64,000 nucleotides of DNA, from assembly GCA_002415025.1 (NCBI GenBank), contig DIBR01000034.1, positions 273,474 to 337,473 on the forward strand, written 5' to 3'. The stretch is from Spongiibacteraceae bacterium UBA5047 (GTDB lineage Bacteria; Pseudomonadota; Gammaproteobacteria; Pseudomonadales; Spongiibacteraceae). Below the pieces are notes generated by a model. That model saw only the letters and a list, made by a program, of their open reading frames with translations, did not search any database and was not told the origin of the DNA. This document shows, one piece after another, positions 16,407 to 25,510 of this stretch; positions within the stretch are counted from its first letter, which is position 1, and the number at the start of each line of letters is the position of its first letter. The position numbers and the translations under genes were made by a program.

Positions 16407-16655
16407 ATGACAACGAGAACCACGGCCAGAATCAGTCACGATATCGCCATCAGCGGTGAGTATCTGGAAAAGGGCGAGAAGACAGAGCCCACACCGGTCT
16501 ATCGCGAATTCGATGGTCTTGGCGAAGCACGCCGGAATATCCTGTCACTCATTGCAGAGCGGCTGCGCGCCGAGAAGGCCTCGGCCGAATATAGAGACGT
16601 AGAACAGCAAGGCCCGGCGATCGTCAGCAAGATCAAGGTCAACCTGCGGGCCTGA
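16407..16655 (+). CDS. Small hypothetical protein (82 residues)
   Basis: A short soluble protein with a strong Shine-Dalgarno (AGAGGGGGCC) before ATG 16407. It has a hydrophilic N-terminal half, a helical middle (GEARRNILSLIAERLRAEKA, residues 39-58) and no signal peptide. No family recognised. Codon use resembles its neighbours and the gene stands alone before the convergent molybdoenzyme operon, so it is probably real. Confidence 0.55.
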   Translation: MTTRTTARISHDIAISGEYLEKGEKTEPTPVYREFDGLGEARRNILSLIAERLRAEKASAEYRDVEQQGPAIVSKIKVNLRA

Positions 16656-16715
16656 TCGACAACGCCGCTTTCCCGGCACATTCCGGAAATCCGGCGCATC
16701 GCACTTCCTGCAGGC

Positions 16716-18575
16716 CTAGTGTCTGTCGTAAACCACACCTACCTGCGGCATATGCGCCAGACCAATGTCACGCGCATGCTCCTCGAAATCCTTGTTCTTC
16801 CAGAAGAATGCGCCGGGCATGGTCGTCGGGATAACGAGAACGTAGAACAGGCAGCGTCCGATAAGCGCTACAGACAATACCGACACAAGCAACAGCGGGG
16901 CCAGCGTCAACAGCGGGGCCGCATAGCCAGATAAACCGTTCAACACCAGCACAGCCACCGACAGCACGATATTCAAACCCAGCAGACCATTGCGCAGCCG
17001 GTAGCTCTTGCCGAACACCGTACACTGAATGTAGTGGGAGGCACTGCCTTCATTGTTAGCAGCATCCATCACCTGCGCATGACGCACCAAACCCATGCCT
17101 TCCAACACACAGCCTGCCAGCATCAACGCAACCGCAACCGTGATGGCTTGATCGACAGCCGAACCCGCCAACAGCAGGGCTGGCACACCCAGCAAGCCCA
17201 GTATCAAACCGCCCAGAGTCATTGCGCTGCCGACAAAACTCGCGCCCGTTTGCCAGTGGTCCCAGAAGGGACGCGCCGGTATGCGATAGCAGCGGACCAT
17301 GTAGTAGAGCCCCACAGATCCGGCCGCCAGCCCCAGCCAACCCAGCGTTGTTGCCAACGTCGGGTAGCGGCCAAAATCACCCGCCAGCGATATAAAAACG
17401 GTGTTTTCGGGCAACACGGCCAACAAATGCAGGCCGGCAAAAACCATAAATAACAGCATGCCCAAACCTTCGCGACACACCGGCGAGTGCCGCAAATTGT
17501 TAAAGCCCCGATAAAAGCGCCAGGGCTTGCCCAGATGTGTGGCCGACATCAACATCCCAATACCCGCCAGACCAACGGCAATCGCCACCAGCGGCACGTA
17601 TATCACCGATTCGCGCAATGCGACCAGGCTTTCAAGGCCAAACTCGGCCCCCAGAAAAGCGGAGAAAAACAGGCCTAGAGCTGCCTGGCTCACCAGGGTA
17701 AAGACCACCAACGGATTTTCGCGGGAGCTGAGGCGCGTCAAATTCCAGTGTTTGTCGACGCCTTTTTTCTGGTCGACCACGGGGCGGTAACCGCCCTTCT
17801 CGTCACGATGGTATTTGACCGGCATACCATCAGGGCGGGTCACCTCGTCGGGCATATTCTTAATTTGCTGGAAGCGAATATTCGGATGGGTAATGTCCGG
17901 GTCAGGAAAACCGGGAATACTGACCTTGGCTTGCTCGCGGTTGTCGGGCAAGTCTTCTACCACACCGAAGTTAAGGGCATTGCCCAAACAGGCAGAAACA
18001 CAGGAAGGTTTCAAACCCACTTCCAACCGGTCGACGCACATATTGCATTTGGACACCTGCCCCTTGATGGGGTCCAGCTGGGGGGCGTTGTAGGGGCACA
18101 CCCAGGTGCAATAGCCGCAGCCAAAGCAGGTTTCCGGGTCCTGCAATACCGCCCCATACTCTGCGTGTTTGGTATAGGCGCGTGTTGGGCAACCTTTGAG
18201 GCACACGGGGTCGTCACAATGATTGCAAGCCATGGAGATATTCATGCGCCGGAAATCGGGGTAGGTTCCGCCTTCCACATAACCCACGCTACGAAAACTG
18301 ATATGGGCCGGGTTATCGTTTTTCTCTGAGCAGGCAGCTTCACACGCGTGACAACCAATACAATTGTCTGCAGTAAAGTGGAAAGCATGCTGCTTGTTCC
18401 GGTTCGGATTACTGCCAACTCCGGCCTCACCATTGATAAACATCTCGCGGTTGACGGGCGCTTCGCCGCCCGATCGTGCAATCAGGTCTATGGGTGCCTC
18501 ATAATAATTAACCGCAGGCGCTTTCGGCTCTTTCAGGAAAGCGTACTGGGGTTCGTCATCTCGTACTTGCCACAT
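16716..18575 (-). CDS. Fused DmsB-DmsC subunit: 4Fe-4S electron-transfer plus membrane anchor
   Basis: The 619-residue chain joins two normally separate subunits. The N-terminal part (about 60-220) is a DmsB/NrfC-type ferredoxin with four cysteine clusters: CIGCHACEAAC, CNHCDDPVCLKGC, CFGCGYCTWVC and CNMC...CVSAC. The C-terminal part (about 285-600) is a DmsC-type anchor with about eight helices and the signature HLGKPWRFYRGFNNLRHSP. It should take electrons from the quinol pool and pass them to the molybdoenzyme encoded 77 bp upstream. Since that partner lacks a Tat signal, the ferredoxin domain should face the cytoplasm, unlike DmsABC. Confidence 0.88.
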   Translation of the reverse strand: MWQVRDDEPQYAFLKEPKAPAVNYYEAPIDLIARSGGEAPVNREMFINGEAGVGSNPNRNKQHAFHFTADNCIGCHACEAACSEKNDNPAHISFRSVGYVEGGTYPDFRRMNISMACNHCDDPVCLKGCPTRAYTKHAEYGAVLQDPETCFGCGYCTWVCPYNAPQLDPIKGQVSKCNMCVDRLEVGLKPSCVSACLGNALNFGVVEDLPDNREQAKVSIPGFPDPDITHPNIRFQQIKNMPDEVTRPDGMPVKYHRDEKGGYRPVVDQKKGVDKHWNLTRLSSRENPLVVFTLVSQAALGLFFSAFLGAEFGLESLVALRESVIYVPLVAIAVGLAGIGMLMSATHLGKPWRFYRGFNNLRHSPVCREGLGMLLFMVFAGLHLLAVLPENTVFISLAGDFGRYPTLATTLGWLGLAAGSVGLYYMVRCYRIPARPFWDHWQTGASFVGSAMTLGGLILGLLGVPALLLAGSAVDQAITVAVALMLAGCVLEGMGLVRHAQVMDAANNEGSASHYIQCTVFGKSYRLRNGLLGLNIVLSVAVLVLNGLSGYAAPLLTLAPLLLVSVLSVALIGRCLFYVLVIPTTMPGAFFWKNKDFEEHARDIGLAHMPQVGVVYDRH

Positions 18576-18590
18576 GCTTACAACCTTTTG

Positions 18591-18647
18591 GTCGGACGTC
18601 CGACGTTATATGTCTCTGATCTTTGCGTCAGACCTCTGAAGTCTGAC
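18591..18647. promoter_or_regulatory. Two palindromes in the gap between the molybdoenzyme genes
   Basis: The 77-bp intercistronic gap holds a perfect 14-bp palindrome GTCGGACGTCCGAC (18591-18604) and a hairpin GTCAGAC, seven bases, GTCTGAC (18627-18647). No T-tract follows either. They may tune the ratio or stability of the two cistrons, or be a protein-binding site. Confidence 0.4.
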
Positions 18648-18652
18648 CGGCC

Positions 18653-20836
18653 TCAATAAGCTCGACGCTCCACATTCAGGCGCGCCGCTTCTTTCTGATC
18701 AACCTGCTCAATCCTCACCGCGCATTGCTTGAATGCCGGTTGCCGCGAGTACGGATCGAGCAATCCCAGCGACAGACGGTTAACGCAATCGTGATAATGC
18801 ATCGGAATAAATACCATATTGCGCGGCACCCGCTGGGTGAGCTGAACCATGACCACGGCATCGCCGCGACGCGAAACCAGCCGCACATAACTCATATGCT
18901 GCACGCCCAGCTCCCTGGCAGCATCAGGGTTCATTTCCATATAGGGCGTTGGGCTGAATTTGTTCAGGTTGCCGATCTTTCCGGTTTTGGTGCGGGTATG
19001 AAAATGCTCTACCACCCGCCCGCTGTTTAGCCACAGAGGATACTGATCACTGGGCACTTCATTGTTCTCGATGTAGTCCATCGCCAGCAGGTTGGCCTTG
19101 CCAGTCGGCGTCTGGAACTTGCCGTCGCTGTACAGGCGCGGGTCGCCGCTTTGCTCGCCTTCGCGCATCGGCCACTGAATTCCACGCTGGCGTTCAATGG
19201 CGTCGTGGCTCATCCCGGAAATATCCAGCGTTCGGCCCTCACCTTTGGACAGGTGCTTCATCTCATCAAAGATGTCGCTGGTCGTTTCGGGAAAGCGCAT
19301 TTTCCTGCCACCGTCAAAGCGCTTGGCCAGCTCGTTGAATATCCAGAAATCGGGTTTGGCCTGCCCCGGTGGCTCAACAAATTTACGCACCAGATTCACG
19401 CGCCGTTCGGTATTGGTTTGCACGCCTTCCTTTTCACCCCACACGGCGCCCGGCAGGAAAACATGGGCATAATGGGCAGTCTCACAGTCAGCGTAGCCGT
19501 CCTGAACCACCATGAACTCAAGCTTCTCCAGAGCCTTTTTAATACGGGGCTGGTTGGGCATGGACGTCAGGGGGTTGGTCGCGACAATCCACAAGGCCTT
19601 GATCTCTCCCGATTCGATTGCCGGAAAAATATCGGTTTGCTGCAAACCCCGTTTGGTGGGGAAAAAGTCAGGGTCGACACCCCAAAACTTTGCGACCTCT
19701 TGCCTATGCGCTTCTTTCTCCAGCATACGATAGCCCGGCAGCCCCGAACACGACGACCACTCACGCGTACCCATGGCATTGCACTGGCCGGTAATTGACA
19801 GGCTGGTGCCACCAGGGATACCAATATTGCCGGTAATCAGATTGAGATTGTTGATGCCGCAAACGCCATCACTGCCGTGGGTACTCTGGTTGATACCCAT
19901 GGTCCAGATACTCATCGCCGAGGGTGCTTTCGCGTAGATGCGCGCAACGTGGCGAATGGTGTCGGCGTCAATGCCGCAGATGCGCGATGCAGACTCCGGG
20001 TTGTACTTTGCAACCGTAGCCTTTAGCTCATCGAAGCCGCTGCAATGGGCGTCAATGTAATCCTGTTTTTGCAAGCCTTCAGCGAGAATCACATGGGCCA
20101 GAGCATTCAGCAGGACGAGGTCAGTACCCGGTGTAATCGGCAAGTGGATATCGGCGAATTGCGCCATCATGGTGACGCGCGGATCGACCACAATCAGCGG
20201 AAACTTGCGCTTCTCCAGCGCCTCTTTCAAACGCCAATAGATAATCGGGTGCTGTTCCGGGAGGTTGGAGCCGAACGCGATCAAGCAATCCGTATGCTCG
20301 AAATCATCGTAACAACCGGGCGGGCCATCCGACCCGAACGAACGCTTGTAGCCCGACACTGCCGAGGCCATACACAAGGTTGTGTTGCCATCGTAATTAT
20401 TGGTACCGATGACGCCACGCACCAGCTTGCCCAAGGTATAGAACTCTTCGGTAAGCAACTGCCCCGTCGATACCACCGCGACGCTGTCACGCCCGTATTT
20501 AGCCTGAATGCGCTTGAACTCCGCCGCCGTTTTATCCAGCGCATCGTCCCAACTGGCCGGCTGAAAGGTCTGGTAAATTCTGTCGCGCATTAGCGGCTTG
20601 GTGCCGCGGCCAGCTGTTTCTACCAACTCGTGTTCAAAGATACCTTTTATACACAGTTTGCCCTGATTGACCGGCGCATCGCCTTTACCGCGACTCGTCA
20701 CCGGCCGACCGGCGCTGTTCAGGCCTACCTCGATAGAACAACCCGTTGAACAGTAGCCGCAAACTGCGTACTTCCACTCAACGACCTTTTTGTCGGCAAT
20801 CACAATCGGCTTGCGATCCTTGCGCCCAAACAGCAT
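18653..20836 (-). CDS. Molybdopterin oxidoreductase, assimilatory nitrate reductase (NasA/NarB)-like
   Basis: The 727-residue catalytic subunit of the DMSO-reductase superfamily has an N-terminal 4Fe-4S site C26-x2-C29-x3-C33...C62 (CGYCSTGC, LCIKG). The predicted Mo ligand is C155 in NTTLCMASAVSGY, as in Nap/Nas/NarB enzymes. ATNPLTSMPNQ and GVQTNTERRVN are also typical of nitrate reductases. There is no Tat signal, so it is cytoplasmic. The start is ATG 20836, preceded by GGGAG; the frame upstream of it is not conserved-looking. Most likely it reduces nitrate to nitrite for assimilation with quinol electrons delivered by the fused partner. No nitrite reductase or nitrate transporter is adjacent, so another oxyanion substrate is possible. 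Confidence 0.82.
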   Translation of the reverse strand: MLFGRKDRKPIVIADKKVVEWKYAVCGYCSTGCSIEVGLNSAGRPVTSRGKGDAPVNQGKLCIKGIFEHELVETAGRGTKPLMRDRIYQTFQPASWDDALDKTAAEFKRIQAKYGRDSVAVVSTGQLLTEEFYTLGKLVRGVIGTNNYDGNTTLCMASAVSGYKRSFGSDGPPGCYDDFEHTDCLIAFGSNLPEQHPIIYWRLKEALEKRKFPLIVVDPRVTMMAQFADIHLPITPGTDLVLLNALAHVILAEGLQKQDYIDAHCSGFDELKATVAKYNPESASRICGIDADTIRHVARIYAKAPSAMSIWTMGINQSTHGSDGVCGINNLNLITGNIGIPGGTSLSITGQCNAMGTREWSSCSGLPGYRMLEKEAHRQEVAKFWGVDPDFFPTKRGLQQTDIFPAIESGEIKALWIVATNPLTSMPNQPRIKKALEKLEFMVVQDGYADCETAHYAHVFLPGAVWGEKEGVQTNTERRVNLVRKFVEPPGQAKPDFWIFNELAKRFDGGRKMRFPETTSDIFDEMKHLSKGEGRTLDISGMSHDAIERQRGIQWPMREGEQSGDPRLYSDGKFQTPTGKANLLAMDYIENNEVPSDQYPLWLNSGRVVEHFHTRTKTGKIGNLNKFSPTPYMEMNPDAARELGVQHMSYVRLVSRRGDAVVMVQLTQRVPRNMVFIPMHYHDCVNRLSLGLLDPYSRQPAFKQCAVRIEQVDQKEAARLNVERRAY

Positions 20837-20859
20837 CCGGTGTCTCCCGATAACGCGAC

Positions 20860-20876
20860 CGCACCACCGTGGTGCG
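20860..20876. promoter_or_regulatory. Inverted repeat in the leader of the nitrate-reductase-like gene
   Basis: CGCACCAC, one base, GTGGTGCG, ending 24 bp upstream of the ATG at 20836. It could be an operator or leader hairpin. No known regulator site is recognised. Confidence 0.35.
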
Positions 20877-20990
20877 CGCCGCAAAACCTCGCCGCGTCAG
20901 AAATGCACCAAAACAGTGTTTTCTGATCGCAGAGGCCTTGTCATGGGGAGTAACTTCAAGAACTGTGCCAAAACCGCAAAAGCCGGCAGG

Positions 20991-22310
20991 CTAGCCCGCA
21001 ATCACCTGCTGGGCTCGGCGGTAGTGCTTTAACCCGAGAAAGATAGCGATGGCCGCCAGGGGGTAGACAATGGCCGCCACCGAGGCCAATGAATAGTTAA
21101 GCGCTGCATCACTGCGATACACAAAATCAGTGAAAAAGGCGACAAAACTGCCGCCCAGCGCAAGCCCGAAAAGGTTGGTTGAAAATAACATCAAGGCCGA
21201 CACCTGCGCTCGCATCTGATTGGGCGTAATCAGTTGCAGTGCAGCAATGCCAACACCGAAGTGGGTGTACTGCAAATAGGTCACGATAGCGAATAGTGCT
21301 AACGCGCCGCCCGCGGAAGGCATCAGGGCAGCCAACGCTGCCGGCACGGCGAGTACTGCAGCCACAATTCCGATCAAACGCATATTGGCGTCCTGGTAGC
21401 CCAGCTTTTCCAGTAGTCCTGCAAATACCGCTCCGGAAAACGTGCCTGCTGTACCGCCAATAATAAAAATACCCCCCAGCCACGCGCCGCCCTCGGCTTT
21501 TTCCATACCATAGGTTCGCAGCAGGAACTCCGGCAGCCAGGTCAGCATGCCGTAACCGATTACCGCCATCATCGACATGCCGAGTATTAATCCGCTGTAA
21601 GCCTGCCAATGTTCGCGCAGGTGTGCACCCACATCGGCCAGCTCAATACCCTCGTGCTTATCCAGCGCGGTAGTTTGCCGCGCTGGCTCGCGCACCCACA
21701 ACAGCAACGCTGCAACCAGCAAACCGGGGAGTCCAACCGCAACAAACGTGAGCTGCCAGGCCTTAAAGTCGAGGCCGAGGGCCGGCAACTGCAAGCCGCC
21801 CATTGCATAAAACTTGTCATACAACCAGCCGCCAATCATGTACGAAGTTCCACTGCCGACTGTAATCCCGGCTGTGTAAATCGCCGTCGCATAACGCAAG
21901 CGCGAAGGCTCAAAGTAGTCACTCATCAACGAATAGGCCGGCGGCGACAATGCCGCCTCGCCAACCCCGACGCCAATACGGGTAACAAACAGGCCCGTAA
22001 AGCTTTTGGCGAAGCCGCACAGACAGGTCATCAGGCTCCATAGAAACACGCCGCTGGTGATAATCCATTTCCGGGAGAATCGGTCCGCCAGCCAGCCGAT
22101 GGGCAAGCCTAAAAAGATATAGAACAGGGTAAACGCCCAACCGTGCAATATGCTGAACTGGAAATCTGTAAGCGCGTACTCTTCGCGAATCGGGCCAACG
22201 AGCAAGGCGAGAATATTGCGATCAATAAACGACAGGATATAAGCCAGCACCAGAATCACAAGCACATAGTTCGCAGCGGCTTTGGGCGGATAGGCATTCA
22301 CTGGCTTCAT
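20991..22310 (-). CDS. MFS transporter, Spinster-like (second copy)
   Basis: The 439-residue protein has 12 predicted helices and the same N-terminal signature as the transporter at 7786-9111 (LSFIDRNILALLVGPIR, FQFSILHGWAF), so the two are paralogues of the Spinster-like group. ATG 22310 has AAGGA at the right distance, so it is preferred to the TTG two codons upstream. It is separated from the molybdoenzyme operon by about 155 bp and may be transcribed alone. Substrate unknown. Confidence 0.82.
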   Translation of the reverse strand: MKPVNAYPPKAAANYVLVILVLAYILSFIDRNILALLVGPIREEYALTDFQFSILHGWAFTLFYIFLGLPIGWLADRFSRKWIITSGVFLWSLMTCLCGFAKSFTGLFVTRIGVGVGEAALSPPAYSLMSDYFEPSRLRYATAIYTAGITVGSGTSYMIGGWLYDKFYAMGGLQLPALGLDFKAWQLTFVAVGLPGLLVAALLLWVREPARQTTALDKHEGIELADVGAHLREHWQAYSGLILGMSMMAVIGYGMLTWLPEFLLRTYGMEKAEGGAWLGGIFIIGGTAGTFSGAVFAGLLEKLGYQDANMRLIGIVAAVLAVPAALAALMPSAGGALALFAIVTYLQYTHFGVGIAALQLITPNQMRAQVSALMLFSTNLFGLALGGSFVAFFTDFVYRSDAALNYSLASVAAIVYPLAAIAIFLGLKHYRRAQQVIAG

Positions 22311-22365
22311 TGGCAATCCTTGTTATTGTTTTAACAACGGTTGTAGGTTTCCAAAACCATTAGAC

Positions 22366-22393
22366 AAAAAAAAGGCCTCCATGTGGAGGCCTT
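22366..22393 (-). terminator. Intrinsic terminator of ompA
   Basis: AAGGCCTCC, loop ATGT, GGAGGCCTT. On the minus strand the stem is followed by a run of eight T, just after the ompA-like stop codon. Confidence 0.9.
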
Positions 22394-22409
22394 AATTCAA
22401 GCAGTGCTC

Positions 22410-23519
22410 TTATTCAGAAACTTCTGCCTTCAGCACCGCTACTACGCGGCGGTTTTCACGACGGCCCTCACGGGTATCGTTAGAAGCTATCGGACGCTCT
22501 TCACCGTAACCAATAGCGGTCAGGCGTGATGCATCGATACCGTAACGAGTCACCAGCTCGGCTTTAACCGCATCGGCACGGCGCTGAGACAAGACCTTGT
22601 TGTAGGCATCCGAACCTGAAGCATCCGAGTGACCTTCAACAACCGCACTAACACCACCGTACTGTTTCAGGAACTTGGCCACTTTCTCGATTTCCGGCAG
22701 ATAAGCATCAGGCACATCAGCGGAGTTTGACGCAAAGTTCACTTCCATACGGATCTGCTCCGTACGGCTCAGTACAAACTTACAACCTTGATCATCTACC
22801 TGACGACCGGCCGGGGTTTTAGGACACTTATCCATGTAATCCGGCACACCATCACCGTCGCTATCAAGCGGGCAGCCAGAAGCGTTAACCACAACCCCTA
22901 CCGGAGTACCGGCGCAGCGATCCCGGGTGTCACCTACGCCGTCGCCGTCAGTGTCTTTCTCGGTAGGCTTGAGTGGAGCCGGTGCCGCTTTTGGCGAGGC
23001 ATCAGAGCCACCAAACGCGTAGCTTACACCCAGGCTAACGATGCCATCTGTCTGCTCGTTGTCGAGACTGTTGATTACACGGGCGTCAAAACGTGCAGAC
23101 CAGCTCTGGTCAAAGGCGTAGCGAACACCGCCGCCCGCATTAGCCTGAGTTTCACCCGCGGTGCGCGCATCACTGTCAAAATCAGCGTGGCCCAGACCTA
23201 AAGCCAGATAGGGCTTCCATTTCTCGCCACCCAGATAGCGCAGCACGTCGATACTTCCCTGCTGCAAGTCAACGTCCTGGGCTTTTACGTTGTATTTGTT
23301 GTCTGCCGATGTGTACATGTACTTCAGCTCGACACCCCACTGATCGGACAATTGCTTCTCCAGACCAATGATGCCCGTGGCGGCCTCATCCAGGTCGCGA
23401 TCACCGTCAAACCCCTGGTAACCCACCGCCGGATTTACTATCCACTGGCCACCGGCCATGGCCGGTGTAGCGACCACAACAGCAGATGCCATTGCAAACC
23501 CTGCAAAAAATCTCTTCAT
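22410..23519 (-). CDS. OmpA-family outer-membrane protein with TSP3 repeats
   Basis: The 369-residue protein has a signal peptide cleaved after about residue 22 (ATPAMA-GG), an 8-stranded beta-barrel (about 23-172) and a short Pro/Ala linker. Next comes a thrombospondin type-3 segment with calcium-binding DTDGDGVGDTRDRC and DSDGDGVPDYMDKC (about 190-235). The C-terminal OmpA domain (about 255-365) holds the peptidoglycan-binding NFASNSADV and GHSDASGSDAYNKVLSQRRA. The architecture matches OprF/OmpA porins of pseudomonads and marine gammaproteobacteria. It links the outer membrane to peptidoglycan. Single gene with a strong terminator and an AT-rich upstream region. Confidence 0.93.
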   Translation of the reverse strand: MKRFFAGFAMASAVVVATPAMAGGQWIVNPAVGYQGFDGDRDLDEAATGIIGLEKQLSDQWGVELKYMYTSADNKYNVKAQDVDLQQGSIDVLRYLGGEKWKPYLALGLGHADFDSDARTAGETQANAGGGVRYAFDQSWSARFDARVINSLDNEQTDGIVSLGVSYAFGGSDASPKAAPAPLKPTEKDTDGDGVGDTRDRCAGTPVGVVVNASGCPLDSDGDGVPDYMDKCPKTPAGRQVDDQGCKFVLSRTEQIRMEVNFASNSADVPDAYLPEIEKVAKFLKQYGGVSAVVEGHSDASGSDAYNKVLSQRRADAVKAELVTRYGIDASRLTAIGYGEERPIASNDTREGRRENRRVVAVLKAEVSE

Positions 23520-23650
23520 CGTAAATCCCCCGCGTCACACGTAACGTTTTGTATTTTTGTTGGCTGGAATACCTGCTATCCACACTCAAAATCAGCAATC
23601 TGACCGAGGCGAAAAGCATATCATTTCTAGTTAGTGGCTAGATATAACTG

Positions 23651-23664
23651 ATATTTGCAAATAT
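23651..23664. promoter_or_regulatory. Perfect 14-bp palindrome upstream of ompA
   Basis: ATATTTGCAAATAT lies about 130 bp upstream of the ompA-like ATG in the 196-bp gap after hda. It could be a regulator site or chance in AT-rich sequence. Confidence 0.3.
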
Positions 23665-23715
23665 TGCCAGTTTATAAGGGCTTAAGCCTGCAATACCGTG
23701 CATCAGTTAAAATAG

Positions 23716-24414
23716 CTACCACTCCATAACCTGCTTCACAAAAGGCTTGGTCAAGCCGCGCTTCTGCCTGAGCGATTCGCTATCGAGCCTTTCGAGGCAT
23801 GCGAACAGGGATTCCAGGTTTCGTGACGCCCGGTGATACAGATACTCGACGACCTCCTGACTCAAATCCAGACCCAGACATTCGGCGCGAAACTGCAGTG
23901 CTTGCATCTTTTCTTCATCCTGAAGCCCACGCAACTGGTAAACACTATAGCTGCTCAACCGGGACTGCAGGTCAGCCAGCGTGCAGCCTAGCGCAGCCGC
24001 AGGTTTGGCAGCAGCAATCAACATGGCGCTGCCACTCTGCAGCATCCGGTTGTAGCTGTGAAACAGGGTCTCCTCCCAGTCGGCATTACCTGCAGCAAGG
24101 TCAAGATCGTCGATGCAGAGCAAATGCAGTTGCTCGACACCATCAAGCAAATCACGCGCCGGGTAGAGAATCAGATCCTTCAACGGCAGGTACGCGGAAC
24201 GGAGTCCGGCGACGGAAGCGGCCTGGCAGGCGGCTTGCAACAGATGACTGCGGCCACTCTCGGCGGCGCCGTGCAGATACACCCACTGCTCACCTTCACC
24301 AACGGCCTGCAAGCGCAACTGGTTTACCAGTAAGCGGTTGGCGCCAAGCGTGTGGAAATTATCAAAACTGAGGGATTTATCGGGACCCAGGCCCAGGGGT
24401 AACTGCTCACTCAT
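23716..24414 (-). CDS. hda: DnaA inactivator Hda
   Basis: A DnaA-related AAA+ protein that, with the beta clamp, stimulates ATP hydrolysis by DnaA and so prevents re-initiation of replication. The protein of 232 residues begins MSEQLPLGLG, containing the short QLPLGL clamp-binding motif typical of Hda. It continues with Walker A GAAESGRS (about 50-57) and the LLCIDDLD Walker B. A longer upstream frame exists, but ATG 24414 matches the family start. It overlaps the preceding permease gene by 8 bp, an arrangement that is common in gammaproteobacteria. Confidence 0.92.
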   Translation of the reverse strand: MSEQLPLGLGPDKSLSFDNFHTLGANRLLVNQLRLQAVGEGEQWVYLHGAAESGRSHLLQAACQAASVAGLRSAYLPLKDLILYPARDLLDGVEQLHLLCIDDLDLAAGNADWEETLFHSYNRMLQSGSAMLIAAAKPAAALGCTLADLQSRLSSYSVYQLRGLQDEEKMQALQFRAECLGLDLSQEVVEYLYHRASRNLESLFACLERLDSESLRQKRGLTKPFVKQVMEW

Positions 24415-25480
24415 CGGTAGCGATGTCCGCACCTTTGCCGGCACCGTAGAGCTCACTAACAAGATAGCTTTTGTGCAAATGCCTCACCATCACCATAATC
24501 ACTGCCGCAGCAGGCAAGCCGAGCAGAACGCCGACAAAGCCGAACAATTGCGCACCGGCGAGGAGTGCAAAAATAACGGCAACCGGGTGCAGGCCAATCC
24601 GATCACCCACCAGCTGCGGCGTTAACACCATACCTTCAAGTAACTGCCCGATCGCAAAAACCACACCAACCTGCAATAGCACCCACGGGTCGTGAAATTG
24701 AAACCAGGCAGCTATGGTCGCCGCTACAATCCCGACAATAAAACCCATATATGGAACGACACTCGCCAATCCGGCCAGCAACCCAAGCACCAGCGCCAAC
24801 TCAAGACCGACCAGCCACAAACCCAGGGTATAGATAACTGCCAGCGCAGCCATTACTAACAGCTGGCCGCGTATAAAAGCACCCAAAATGCTGTCGCACT
24901 CCCGCGCAATAAGGCTTGCCCGCCCTTCGACACTGCGCGGAAGCAAATCGCGGATTCTGGCGATGAGAATGTCCCAATCCCTGAGCAAATAAAAGGTTAC
25001 CACCGGAATCAACACCAGCGTGCTCAGCCAGGCGATCACAGCCAGGCTCGAACCGCTGACGCGCCCCCACACCGACAGAACCAGCTGGCTGACAGAACCA
25101 ATATTGCGACCCAGCGCCTGCCCGGCTTGCGCCAGAGAATCACCGTCACCCAGTTTGGCGCGAATCTCCGGCAGTATGGTGGCCTGCACCCATTGCATTA
25201 GCGTTTGCAGGCGAATGCCCAATATTTGAAACTGGTCAATCAACAGCGGTAGCACGATCAGCAAACCGACGACCGCAAGCAGGGTCAGCACAAAGAAAAC
25301 TACACAGACCGCGAGAGTACGGCTCATTCGCCTGGCTTCGAGTCGGTCAACCAGCGGATCACCGAGATACGCCAGCAAGGCGCCGACCAGAAATGGGGCA
25401 AGAATCGGTTTTAGCAGGTGAATCATTACCGCTGTTGCCACCACCGCCACAAGTAGTAACAGTAACCGTCGATTACTCAT
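24407..25480 (-). CDS. AI-2E/PerM-family permease
   Basis: The 357-residue integral membrane protein has about 8 hydrophobic segments, with the family stretches LLKPILAPFLVGALLAYL near residue 25 and VPYMGFIVGIVAA near residue 255. These proteins have been linked to autoinducer-2 export or Na+/H+ antiport, but most are untested. Conserved position just upstream of hda, with translational overlap. Confidence 0.85.
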   Translation of the reverse strand: MSNRRLLLLLVAVVATAVMIHLLKPILAPFLVGALLAYLGDPLVDRLEARRMSRTLAVCVVFFVLTLLAVVGLLIVLPLLIDQFQILGIRLQTLMQWVQATILPEIRAKLGDGDSLAQAGQALGRNIGSVSQLVLSVWGRVSGSSLAVIAWLSTLVLIPVVTFYLLRDWDILIARIRDLLPRSVEGRASLIARECDSILGAFIRGQLLVMAALAVIYTLGLWLVGLELALVLGLLAGLASVVPYMGFIVGIVAATIAAWFQFHDPWVLLQVGVVFAIGQLLEGMVLTPQLVGDRIGLHPVAVIFALLAGAQLFGFVGVLLGLPAAAVIMVMVRHLHKSYLVSELYGAGKGADIATDE

Positions 25481-25510
25481 ACCGGGAGAACCTCGGTCCG
25501 GCAGCAGTTG

